A DNA stretch of 64,000 nucleotides from JAOPZW01 sp963788935 (GTDB lineage: Bacteria; Actinomycetota; Thermoleophilia; Solirubrobacterales; Solirubrobacteraceae), in the NCBI GenBank assembly GCA_963788935.1, contig CAWBIM010000004.1, positions 744,001-808,000 of the forward strand. Direction: 5' to 3'. The position numbers and the translations under genes are program-made. The notes below the pieces were generated by a model that saw nothing but the letters and a program-made list of their open reading frames with translations, was not told where the DNA came from and made no database searches. Below are positions 35,921-43,389 of the stretch, piece by piece. Numbering within the stretch: position 1 is the stretch's first letter; each line of letters starts with the position of its first letter.

Positions 35921-35990
35921 GCCCGGCGCGCCGGCAGACGCTCGCGCGGGTGGGACGGATTCCGGTCGCCCCGCGACTGTTTCTCGCCCC
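35921..35990. repeat. 70-bp direct repeat, copy 2
   Basis: Second copy of the element at 35676-35745, same orientation. The gtcgc/gcgac stem is kept while its loop reads ccc. The tail ends 28 bp before the cdsA stop codon. Confidence 0.85.
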
Positions 35991-36018
35991 GCGCGCAGCA
36001 CCAGAGCGCCACGCAGCC

Positions 36019-36882
36019 CTACACCATCGACTGCCACACGTAGAACCCGGCCACCGCCGCGAACAGCACGGCGTCGAGCCGGTCCAGCGCGCCGCCGTGG
36101 GCGCCGAACAGGCGGCCGGTGTCCTTCGTGCCCGCGTCCCGCTTGAGGTAGGACTCGAAGAGGTCGCCCAGCGGCGCCGCGACGGCCACGGCCGCGCCGA
36201 TCTCGAGCGCCTCGACGCCCGTCAGCCAGTCGGCGTACAGCCCCGAGAACCAGACGCCCGCGATCGCCATGACGATGCCGACCGCCAGACCCTCGACGGT
36301 CTTGTTCGGCGAGATCGACGGCGCCAGCCGGCGCTCGCCGAACGCGCGGCCGCCCATGTAGGCGGCGGTGTCGCCGACGAAGGTGCCGATGAGGACGATG
36401 ATCACGATCTTGTCGCCGTGCGGCAGGTCGCGCAGCATCACCGCGTGGGCGAGCGCGAGGCCGATCCACGCCAGGCCGAGGATCGTCACCGACACCCCCG
36501 GCGCGCCGCTGTGGCGGGCCTGGGCCAGGCACAGCAGGAACACCAGCGGCACGGTCATCACGAACGCGAGGAGGACCGTCTCCCGCCCGCCCGCCTCGGC
36601 GGCGACGAGGATCCCGGCCAGGCCGATGACGCCCGCCAGCCGCGACGGGTTCGTGAAGGCGAACATCTCGAACAGCTCGTGCAGGCAGATCGCGCCGAGC
36701 ACGAACAGCCCGGCGGCGAACACCCAGTGGCCGAATCCCACGATCAGCCCGGCGAACGCGAGCGCGGGGATCGCGACGAGGATGCGCGGCCCGAGGTCGC
36801 TCGCGTCGCTGCGCGGGGGCCGCGCGCGCGAGCGCCGGCGGATCTGCTCGTCGTCGTCCCGCCCGCCGCCGCGCGCCGCCAT
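36019..36882 (-). CDS. cdsA: Phosphatidate cytidylyltransferase
   Basis: 287-residue membrane enzyme making CDP-diacylglycerol, the donor used by both PgsA-like enzymes here. The family signature near the C-terminus is intact: ESYLKRDAGTKDTGRLFGAH followed by GGALDRLD. About eight membrane helices are visible, after a basic N-terminal stretch of about 35 residues. ATG at 36882 shares one base with the uppS stop (TGATG), so translation is coupled. Confidence 0.93.
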   Translation of the reverse strand: MAARGGGRDDDEQIRRRSRARPPRSDASDLGPRILVAIPALAFAGLIVGFGHWVFAAGLFVLGAICLHELFEMFAFTNPSRLAGVIGLAGILVAAEAGGRETVLLAFVMTVPLVFLLCLAQARHSGAPGVSVTILGLAWIGLALAHAVMLRDLPHGDKIVIIVLIGTFVGDTAAYMGGRAFGERRLAPSISPNKTVEGLAVGIVMAIAGVWFSGLYADWLTGVEALEIGAAVAVAAPLGDLFESYLKRDAGTKDTGRLFGAHGGALDRLDAVLFAAVAGFYVWQSMV

Positions 36883-37568
36883 CAGCGGCCCCCGAACCGG
36901 CGCCGGCGCCCGGCGAACTCGTCGAGGGCGGCCGCGAACGCCTCGCGCGTGAAGTCGGGCCACAGCTCGTCGCGGAAGACGAGCTCGGCGTACGCCGACT
37001 GCCAGATCAGGTAGTTCGACATCCGCTGCTCGCCGCTGGTGCGGATGACGAGGTCCGGGTCGTGCATCTCGGGCGCGTAGAGCAGCGCGCGGAACGCGTC
37101 CTCCCCGCCGCCGCCGTAGCGCGCCGCGGCGTCGAGGATCTCCGCCCGCCCGCCGTAGTTGAACGCGACGTAGAGCGTGATCGTCGTGTTGTCCGCCGTC
37201 TCGGCCTCGGCCCAGTCCATCTGCTCGAGCAGCGCCGGGGCGACCCGCTCGCGGCGGCCGATGAACCGCATCCGCACGCCCTCGGCGTTCAGCTCCGGCG
37301 TCTCGGACAGGATCCGCTGCGAGAACATCCGCATGAGCGCGGTGACCTCCTCGGCCGGCCGCGACCAGTTCTCGGTCGAGAACGAGTAGACCGTCAGCTC
37401 GCGGATGCCGAACTCGGCGGCGTCGCGCAGACGCGCCTTGACGACGTCGGCGCCCGCCTGGTGGCCCTCCTCGACGGGCAGGCCGCGGGCCTGTGCCCAG
37501 CGGCCGTTGCCGTCGGTGATGATGGCGACGTACCGCGGGCGGCCGTCGTCCTCACCGGCGTCGGTCAC
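36882..37568 (-). CDS. uppS: Isoprenyl (undecaprenyl) diphosphate synthase
   Basis: 228-residue cis-prenyltransferase that makes the lipid carrier for cell wall synthesis. The active-site aspartate lies in IITDGNGRWAQARG; note Thr in place of the usual Met before DGN. Further motifs are LTVYSFSTENWSRP, LYVAFNYGGRAEI and DLVIRTSGEQRMSNYLIWQ. Chain length specificity cannot be read. Its 5' end overlaps the frr stop by four bases. Confidence 0.94.
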   Translation of the reverse strand: MTDAGEDDGRPRYVAIITDGNGRWAQARGLPVEEGHQAGADVVKARLRDAAEFGIRELTVYSFSTENWSRPAEEVTALMRMFSQRILSETPELNAEGVRMRFIGRRERVAPALLEQMDWAEAETADNTTITLYVAFNYGGRAEILDAAARYGGGGEDAFRALLYAPEMHDPDLVIRTSGEQRMSNYLIWQSAYAELVFRDELWPDFTREAFAAALDEFAGRRRRFGGR

Positions 37569-38131
37569 ACCTCGAGGATCTCCGCTTCCTTGCCCTTGAG
37601 CAGCCCGTCGAGCTCGGCGATCTGCCCGTCGGTGAGCTTCTGCAGCTCGACCTCGGCGCGGTGCTCGTCGTCGGCCCCGGCCTCGCCGGCGTCCTTCAGC
37701 TCGCGCAGGTCGTGCATGACGTCGCGGCGGATGTTGCGGATCGCGACCCGGCCCTCCTCCGCGATGTGGCGGACGACCTTGACGAGCTCGCGGCGGCGCT
37801 CCTCGTTGAGCTCGGGCACGCCGAGACGGATGAGCTTGCCGTCGTTGTTCGGCGTGAGGCCGATGTCGGACTCCATGATCGCCTTCTCGATCGCCTTGAT
37901 CGAGCTCGCGTCGTAGGGCTGCACGGTGAGCAGGCGCGCCTCCGGGGCATTGATCGTCGCGAGCTGCTTGAGCGGCGTCGGCGCGCCGTAGTAGTCGACG
38001 ACGATGCGGTCGAGCAGCGCCGGGCTGGCGCGACCGGTCCGCACCGAGCCGAACTCGTTGTTGGTCGACTGGACGGACTTCCCCATGCGCTCCTTGGCGT
38101 CCGCCAGGAGCTCGTTTGTCATCTCGCTCAT
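37565..38131 (-). CDS. frr: Ribosome recycling factor
   Basis: 188-residue factor that splits post-termination ribosomes with EF-G. Typical segments are VRTGRASPALLDRIVVDYYG, the VQPYDAS loop and DIGLTPNNDGKLIRL. Length is normal (about 185). It lies one base after pyrH in the usual pyrH-frr order and overlaps uppS by four bases. Confidence 0.96.
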   Translation of the reverse strand: MSEMTNELLADAKERMGKSVQSTNNEFGSVRTGRASPALLDRIVVDYYGAPTPLKQLATINAPEARLLTVQPYDASSIKAIEKAIMESDIGLTPNNDGKLIRLGVPELNEERRRELVKVVRHIAEEGRVAIRNIRRDVMHDLRELKDAGEAGADDEHRAEVELQKLTDGQIAELDGLLKGKEAEILEV

Positions 38132-38132
38132 G

Positions 38133-38861
38133 TCAGGTCTTGACCAGGGTGCCTACGCGCTCGCCGCAGACTATCCGGTCGATGTTGCGCTCGTCGTCCA
38201 TGTTGAAGACGTAGAGCGGGATCCCGTTCTCCATGCACAAGGTCAGGGCCGTGAGGTCCATGACGCGCAGGCGCCGCTCCAACGCCTCCATGTGCGTGAT
38301 CTCCTTGATGAGCTGTGCGTCGGGGTCCTCGCGCGGGTCGGCGGTCAGCACGCCCTCGACCCCGTTCTTGGCCATCAGGATCGCCTCGGCGTGGATCTCG
38401 CTCGCGCGCAGCGCCGCGGCCGTGTCGGTCGTGAAGAACGGGTTGCCGGTGCCCGCGGCGAAGATCACGACGCGGCCCTTCTCGAGGTGGCGCATCGCGC
38501 GGCGGCGGATGTAGGGCTCGGCGACCTCGCGGATGTCGAGCGCCGACTGCACCCGCGTGTGGACCTCGAGCTTCTCGAGCGCGTCCTGGAGCTGCAGCGC
38601 GTTCAGCACGATCGCGAGCATCCCCATGTAGTCCGCGGTGGCGCGGTCCATGCCCTCCGCCGCGCCCGCGATCCCGCGGTAGATGTTCCCGGCCCCGAGC
38701 ACGATCGCGATCTCGACGCCGCGATCGTGGACGACCTTGATCTCCCGGGCGACCTCGGACAGCCGGACCGGATCGGTGCCGTAGTCCAGCGAGCCCATCA
38801 GCGACTCGCCGGACAGCTTGAGCAGGATGCGCCGGAATATGGGGGCCGGCGCGTCGCTCAC
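38133..38861 (-). CDS. pyrH: UMP kinase
   Basis: 242-residue hexameric amino-acid-kinase-fold enzyme phosphorylating UMP to UDP. N-terminal ILLKLSGESLMG, the GAGNIYRG loop, and MKNGVEGVLTADPREDP are diagnostic. The GTG start at 38861 overlaps the tsf stop (GTGA); an upstream in-frame extension is not conserved. Part of rpsB-tsf-pyrH-frr. Confidence 0.95.
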   Translation of the reverse strand: MSDAPAPIFRRILLKLSGESLMGSLDYGTDPVRLSEVAREIKVVHDRGVEIAIVLGAGNIYRGIAGAAEGMDRATADYMGMLAIVLNALQLQDALEKLEVHTRVQSALDIREVAEPYIRRRAMRHLEKGRVVIFAAGTGNPFFTTDTAAALRASEIHAEAILMAKNGVEGVLTADPREDPDAQLIKEITHMEALERRLRVMDLTALTLCMENGIPLYVFNMDDERNIDRIVCGERVGTLVKT

Positions 38862-39466
38862 TCGCCGACGGCGAACCGCGTGAACCGGCGGATGACGACG
38901 TTCTCGCCGGTCTTGGCCGAGAGGTCGGCGCGCATCTGCTCGATCGTGCGCGACTCGTGCTTGTCCTCGTTGACGTGGGTCTGGTTGAGGAGGACGACCT
39001 CCTCGAGCCACTTCTTGACCCGGCCCTCGACGATCTTCGGGCGGATGTTGTCGGGCTTGTCGGCCGCCTGCTGCTCGAAGACGCGGACCTCGGCCGCGCG
39101 CGCGTCCTCGGTCACCTCGGCCTCGGAGACGAACAGCGCCGTCGGGGACGCCGCGATGTGCAGGGCGACCTCCTTGGCGAACTCGATGAAGTCCTCGTTC
39201 TTGGCCACGAAGTCGGTGTTGCAGTCGACCTCGACGAGCACGCCGACCTTGCCGTTGGCGTGGATGTAGGACTGGACCGTGCCCTCGGTGGCCGTGCGGT
39301 CGGCGAGCTTGCCGATCTTGTTGCCCATCCGCACGCGGAGGATCTCGACGGCCTTGTCCATGTCGCCGTCGGCCTCCTGGAGGGCCGTCTTGCAGTCCAT
39401 CATGCCCGCGCCGGTCTTCTGGCGCAGCTCCTTGACGCTGGCGGCGGAGATCGTGGGGGAAGTCAT
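38858..39466 (-). CDS. tsf: Elongation factor Ts
   Basis: 202-residue nucleotide exchange factor for EF-Tu. The N-terminal UBA-like domain has LRQKTGAGMMDCKTALQEA, and VEVDCNTDFVAKNEDF marks the core. It is of the short actinobacterial length, with a single core repeat and a brief C-terminal module (SAKTGENVVIRRFTRFAVGE). ATG at 39466 overlaps the rpsB stop (ATGA). Confidence 0.95.
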   Translation of the reverse strand: MTSPTISAASVKELRQKTGAGMMDCKTALQEADGDMDKAVEILRVRMGNKIGKLADRTATEGTVQSYIHANGKVGVLVEVDCNTDFVAKNEDFIEFAKEVALHIAASPTALFVSEAEVTEDARAAEVRVFEQQAADKPDNIRPKIVEGRVKKWLEEVVLLNQTHVNEDKHESRTIEQMRADLSAKTGENVVIRRFTRFAVGE

Positions 39467-40722
39467 GCGTTCTGTTCCTGGTTGTCGGGGGTCATCTGGG
39501 CCGCGCGCTCGCCCTCGCGGGTCTTCGGGCCGCCGGCGGCCGCCTCGGCCGCCGCGGCGTCGGCGGGATCGGGCTCCACCGGAAGGTCGGGCGTCGGGAT
39601 CGCCGCCGGCTGGTCGTCGACGGACGGCTGGGCCTCGGCCTCCGCGGTCTCCGTCTGGGACTCCGCGGCGACCTCGGTCGCCGGCGGGCTGGCCGGCATC
39701 GGCGTCGGGTCGACCGCCGGCGGCGCGGGCGCGCCGAGACCCTGGTCGGGGCCGCGGTCGGCCTCGGGCGACGGGTCGTTCGCGCTCTGGCGCACCGCCG
39801 CGTCGGCGGTCGGCTGCGGGCGACCGAGCTCCTCGCGGGCCTGGGCGACCTCGGCCTCGGCGGCGGCGCGGTCGCCGCCGCCCTCCGCGGTCGTCTGGGC
39901 GGCCTCGGCGTCGCGACGGGCCTGCTCGGCGGCCTGCCGGCGCGCCTGCTCCTCGGCCTCGAGGCGGGCGCGCTCCTCGGCCTGGAGGCGGGCCTGCTCG
40001 GCGGCCTCCTGGCGGGCGCGGTCCTCCTCGGCGCGGAAGGCGTAGGTGCCCTCGGCGACGTGGTCGCCGATCGCCCGCGCGACGACGTAGCAGGAGCGGA
40101 TCGCGTCGTCGTTGCCCGGGACGACGAAGTCGATGCCGTCCGGGTCGCAGTTCGTGTCGACGAGGCCGATGATCGGGATGCGCAGGCGCTGGGCCTCGCG
40201 CACGGCGATCGCCTCGGTCTTGAGGTCGATGATGAAGCAGGCGTCCGGCGTGCGCTGCATGTTCTTGACGCCGCCGAGGTTGAGCCGCAGCTTCGCGAGG
40301 TCGGCCTGGGCGGCCATGCGCTCGCGCGTCGGCAGCAGCTCGAGCTGGCCCTCGGTCTCGTAGCGCTCCAGGTCGTGCAGGCGCCGGATGCGCTGGTTGA
40401 TCGTCTGGAAGTTCGTGAGCAGGCCGCCGAGCCAGCGGTTGTTCACGTACGGCATGCCGGCGCTCTCGGCGACCTCCTTGACGGCGTCGCGCGCCTGCTT
40501 CTTCGTGCCGACGAAGAGGATCGTGCCGCCGCGGCGCGCGAGCTCGGTGGCGAAGTCCTGCGCCTGCCCGAGCAGCCGCTGCGTCTGCAGCAGGTCGATG
40601 ATGTAGATGCCCGCGCGCTCGCCGTGGATGAAGCGGCGCATCTTCGGGTTCCAGCGGCGCGTCTGGTGACCGAAGTGGACTCCGGCCTCCAGCAGCTCCT
40701 TGATGCCGACCTCGGTCGCCAT
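39463..40722 (-). CDS. rpsB: Ribosomal protein S2 with a long C-terminal extension
   Basis: 419 residues, against about 250 in most bacteria. Residues 1-230 are a complete S2 (GVHFGHQTRRWNPKMRRFIH, FVGTKKQARD, NNRWLGGLLTNF, CDPDGIDFVVPGND). Residues 231-290 form a charged, helical Ala/Glu/Arg stretch with coiled-coil periodicity (QEAAEQARLQAEERARLE), and 291-419 a disordered Ala/Pro/Glu/Asp segment. Start ATG 40722, chosen by S2 homology; upstream in-frame codons are not conserved. Its stop is coupled to tsf. The tail is a plausible binding or assembly element. Confidence 0.94.
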   Translation of the reverse strand: MATEVGIKELLEAGVHFGHQTRRWNPKMRRFIHGERAGIYIIDLLQTQRLLGQAQDFATELARRGGTILFVGTKKQARDAVKEVAESAGMPYVNNRWLGGLLTNFQTINQRIRRLHDLERYETEGQLELLPTRERMAAQADLAKLRLNLGGVKNMQRTPDACFIIDLKTEAIAVREAQRLRIPIIGLVDTNCDPDGIDFVVPGNDDAIRSCYVVARAIGDHVAEGTYAFRAEEDRARQEAAEQARLQAEERARLEAEEQARRQAAEQARRDAEAAQTTAEGGGDRAAAEAEVAQAREELGRPQPTADAAVRQSANDPSPEADRGPDQGLGAPAPPAVDPTPMPASPPATEVAAESQTETAEAEAQPSVDDQPAAIPTPDLPVEPDPADAAAAEAAAGGPKTREGERAAQMTPDNQEQNA

Positions 40723-41022
40723 GTGGGTGCTCCCTTGTACGTGTGGGGTGTGACGAGACTGCGGCCGCGCGGAACGTGGCGGACCCGGGTCGTGCGCTCG
40801 TCTGAGCGCCCGCACCGGGCAGGGCCGTCACGCGGCCCGCGCGGGTCGGGTTTGGTGGTTGCGATCCAGTGTACGCAAGTGTTGCGTTGCTCCTGCGTTA
40901 GGTGCATCGCGGGCCGATCTCCCTCCCCTACCTCCGGTGGTCGGTTCGCCTGGTTGGCACGGCGGGGCGGCCACGGACCGGCCGCCCCGCCGTTCCCCGC
41001 GGTCTCGCCTAGCCTGGGGGCG
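40723..41022. promoter_or_regulatory. rpsB leader and promoter region
   Basis: 300 bp without a gene, upstream of both rpsB (minus) and a methyltransferase (plus). On the minus strand TACACT at 40873-40868 may be a -10, giving a leader of about 140 nt to the rpsB ATG, long enough for autoregulation by S2. No defined RNA motif was recognised. On the plus strand, TAGCCT (41010-41015) lies 7 nt before the ATG at 41023. Confidence 0.35.
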
Positions 41023-41799
41023 ATGGCCGACCTCCACGCGCTCGTCGCGGGCTTCACCGACGTCGCCGCCGTCTACGAGCGCGGCCGGCCGGAGTACCCG
41101 CCGGCGGTGGTCGCGCGCGTGATCGAGGAGTTGGGCGCCACCCGGACCGGGCCGCCCGCCCGCGTGCTCGACCTCGGCGCGGGCACGGGCAAGCTCACCC
41201 GCCCGCTCCTCGCGGCCGGCCTCGACGTCTTCGCCGTCGAGCCGCTCGAGCGGATGCGGGCGGCGTTGGCCGCCGCGGTCGGCCCCGAGCGCGCGCTCGA
41301 CGGCCGCGCCGAGGCGATCCCGCTGCCCGACGCCTCCCTGGACGGCGCGGTCTGCGCCGAGGCCTTCCACTGGTTCGACGGCCCGCGCGCGGCCGACGAG
41401 CTGCACCGCGTCCTGCGTCCCGGCGCCGCGCTCGTGCTCGTCTGGCTCATCAGCCAGGGCGACGAGGGCCCGTGGTCGCAGGAGCTGTGGCAGATGCTGC
41501 GGCCGCTGTGGGAGCGCGCGAGCCACCCGTCGATCATCGAGGGCCGCCGCGCCGAGGCGATCGAGGCCCATCCCGGCTTCGCCCCCCTGCGCGCGGTCGA
41601 GCTGTGGTTCGACGACGAACTCGACCGCGAGGGTCTGCTGGCCTGGTTCGCCTCGTTCAGCGTGATCGGCGCGCTGGGCGAGGAGGAGCGGGCCGAGACG
41701 CTCGCGCGCGTGGCCGAGACCGTCGACCGCCACGGCGGGTTCGACCGCCCGATCCGGCGCCGCTGGCGCGCCGACCTGCGCGTGACCCGGCGCGTGTGA
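41023..41799 (+). CDS. Class I SAM-dependent methyltransferase
   Basis: 258-residue methyltransferase of the Methyltransf_11 type. SAM motif I is VLDLGAGTGKLTRPLLAAG, acidic motif FAVEPLERM follows, and EAFHWFDGPRAADELHRVLR is typical of a family annotated as UbiE-like without proven quinone function. Start ATG 41023 with an adjacent -10-like element. Stands alone between rpsB and a convergent epimerase. Confidence 0.87.
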   Translation: MADLHALVAGFTDVAAVYERGRPEYPPAVVARVIEELGATRTGPPARVLDLGAGTGKLTRPLLAAGLDVFAVEPLERMRAALAAAVGPERALDGRAEAIPLPDASLDGAVCAEAFHWFDGPRAADELHRVLRPGAALVLVWLISQGDEGPWSQELWQMLRPLWERASHPSIIEGRRAEAIEAHPGFAPLRAVELWFDDELDREGLLAWFASFSVIGALGEEERAETLARVAETVDRHGGFDRPIRRRWRADLRVTRRV

Positions 41800-41819
41800 C
41801 CGGGCGCCCGGGCCGGCGG

Positions 41820-42806
41820 TCAGGCCCGGACGAGCCCCTCCGCCCGCGCCCACTCGAGCGTCCGGCGCAGGGTGTCCTCGACCGGCGTGTAGCGCAGGCC
41901 GAGCTCGTCGCTCGCCCGCGAGCCGTCGTAGGCGTGGCCGTGGATGATCGTGCGCGCCATCGCCCGGCAGAACGGCGGGTGGCGGCGCGCGAGGCGGAAG
42001 ACGCCCTCGACGACCGCCGCGGCGGCCAACGCGACGGCGCCCGGCACGATCCGCGGGCGGACGGCGTGACCCGACACGCGCGAGAGCAGCTCCATCGCCT
42101 CGGCCGTCGTCAGGACCGCGCCGCAGAGCACGTAGCGCCGGCCGGCGACGCCGTGCTCGGCCGCCAGCAGGTGGCCCTCGACGGTGTCGGCGATGTCGGT
42201 GACGCTGATGCGCGTGTCGATGAACACCGGCAGGCGGCGATCGAGGAGCGCGAGCAGGATCCGGCCGGTGCCGCCCGTGCGGCCCGGCCCCTGGACGGAG
42301 GAGGGATTGACGAGCACGACGTCGAGGCCCGTCCGCGCGGTCTCCTCGAGCACGGCCCGCTCGCCCTCGGTCTTCGAGCGCTCGTAGTCGGAGAGGAACG
42401 AGCCGCGGTGGGGCGAGTCCTCGCGTCCGACGGTGCCCGCGGCCTCGCCGAGCGTCGCCGCCGAGGACGTGTGCACGAGCCGGCGCACCCCGGCCGCGGC
42501 CGCGGCGCGGACCATCGCCCGCGCGCCGTCGCGGTTGACGCGGTACAGCGGCGTCGGGTCGGTCGGGCACAGCGTGTTGACCCCGGCGACGTTGTAGGCG
42601 ACGTCCGTGTCGCGCATCCCGGCCGCGAGCGCGCGCTCGTCGAGCAGGTCCCCGCGGACGACCTCGGCGCCGAGCCGGCCGAGCTCGGCGGCCGCGCCCT
42701 CGGACCGGGCGAGCGCGACGACGCGGTGCCCGCGGGCGACCAGCCGCTGCACGAGCGCGCGACCGATCAGCCCGGTGCCGCCGGTGACGAAGACCCGCTC
42801 GCCCAC
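41820..42806 (-). CDS. NAD-dependent epimerase/dehydratase (extended SDR)
   Basis: 328-residue extended short-chain dehydrogenase with VFVTGGTGLIGRALVQRL at the N-terminus. It has the catalytic Tyr and Lys in SDYERSKTEGERAV and a conserved serine upstream in VHTSSAATLG. Relatives include dihydroflavonol reductase-like and sugar-nucleotide enzymes. The C-terminal substrate domain (about 230-328) does not identify the substrate. It lies 7 nt after the pgsA stop and could be the last gene of the glycerol operon. Confidence 0.87.
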   Translation of the reverse strand: MGERVFVTGGTGLIGRALVQRLVARGHRVVALARSEGAAAELGRLGAEVVRGDLLDERALAAGMRDTDVAYNVAGVNTLCPTDPTPLYRVNRDGARAMVRAAAAAGVRRLVHTSSAATLGEAAGTVGREDSPHRGSFLSDYERSKTEGERAVLEETARTGLDVVLVNPSSVQGPGRTGGTGRILLALLDRRLPVFIDTRISVTDIADTVEGHLLAAEHGVAGRRYVLCGAVLTTAEAMELLSRVSGHAVRPRIVPGAVALAAAAVVEGVFRLARRHPPFCRAMARTIIHGHAYDGSRASDELGLRYTPVEDTLRRTLEWARAEGLVRA

Positions 42807-42813
42807 GGCCGCG

Positions 42814-43389
42814 TCAGTCGCGGCCCGTGAGCGACGACCCGAAGCGCTGCAGGTAGTCGACGGCCGACATCACGGTGACGAAGGCGGCGATCAGCATGAC
42901 CCACTCGTCGGCGTACTGGCCGCCGATCGGGTCGCCGGGACGCAGGATCGCGAGCAGGATCGCGACGAACTGGACGGTCGTCTTGAGCTTGCCCCAGATC
43001 GACGGGGCCATGACCGCGCCGTCGACCGCGATCACGCCGCGCAGGCCGAGGATGATGAACTCGCGTCCGATGATGATCGCCGCGATCCACGGCGAGACGC
43101 GCTCGACGCCGACGAGCGCGATCAGCACGCCGGCGGCCAGGAGCTTGTCGGCCGTCGTGTCGAGGAACGAGCCGAGCGTCGTCGTGATGTTCCAGCGCCG
43201 CGCGAGCCGCCCGTCCCAGTAGTCCGTCGCCGCCGCGAAGGCGAACAGGAGGGCGGCCGGGACCTCCGCGTCGCTGCCAGCGAGAACGAGGGCCATGACG
43301 ACCGGGGCGAGGAAGATGCGCGCACACGTGCCGGCGGCGACGAAGCGCACCGCCATCGGCCCGCGCGCGCTCGTCGAGCGCGTGCTCAC
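42814..43389 (-). CDS. pgsA: CDP-diacylglycerol-glycerol-3-phosphate phosphatidyltransferase
   Basis: 191-residue membrane enzyme expected to make phosphatidylglycerol phosphate. The signature DYWDGRLARRWNITTTLG with the following FLDTTADKLL is complete, and four to five helices are visible (GREFIILGLRG is typical of PgsA). The GTG start at 43389 overlaps the stop of the phosphotransferase gene (GTGA). Its acceptor, glycerol-3-phosphate, is the product of glpK in the same operon, which supports this assignment over that of the 23556 paralogue. Confidence 0.88.
   Translation of the reverse strand: MSTRSTSARGPMAVRFVAAGTCARIFLAPVVMALVLAGSDAEVPAALLFAFAAATDYWDGRLARRWNITTTLGSFLDTTADKLLAAGVLIALVGVERVSPWIAAIIIGREFIILGLRGVIAVDGAVMAPSIWGKLKTTVQFVAILLAILRPGDPIGGQYADEWVMLIAAFVTVMSAVDYLQRFGSSLTGRD

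Larger units (their letters stand above)
35446..36018. other. Non-coding region with a duplicated 70-bp element
   Basis: 573 bp between the hypothetical gene and cdsA with no credible gene. It contains the two repeat copies listed separately. It also holds an AT-richer patch at about 35605-35645 around the near-palindrome aacttgcgcaaatt. Reading frames here are translated repeats, not genes. Confidence 0.6.

Noticed and set aside
35446..36018. Possible genes in the region between 35.4 and 36.0 kb
   Set aside because: The frames derive from the 70-bp repeats and lack start signals and domain features.
40723..40860. A named rpsB leader RNA motif
   Set aside because: The leader is long enough, but I could not match stems to a known S2-binding structure; a covariance search would be needed.
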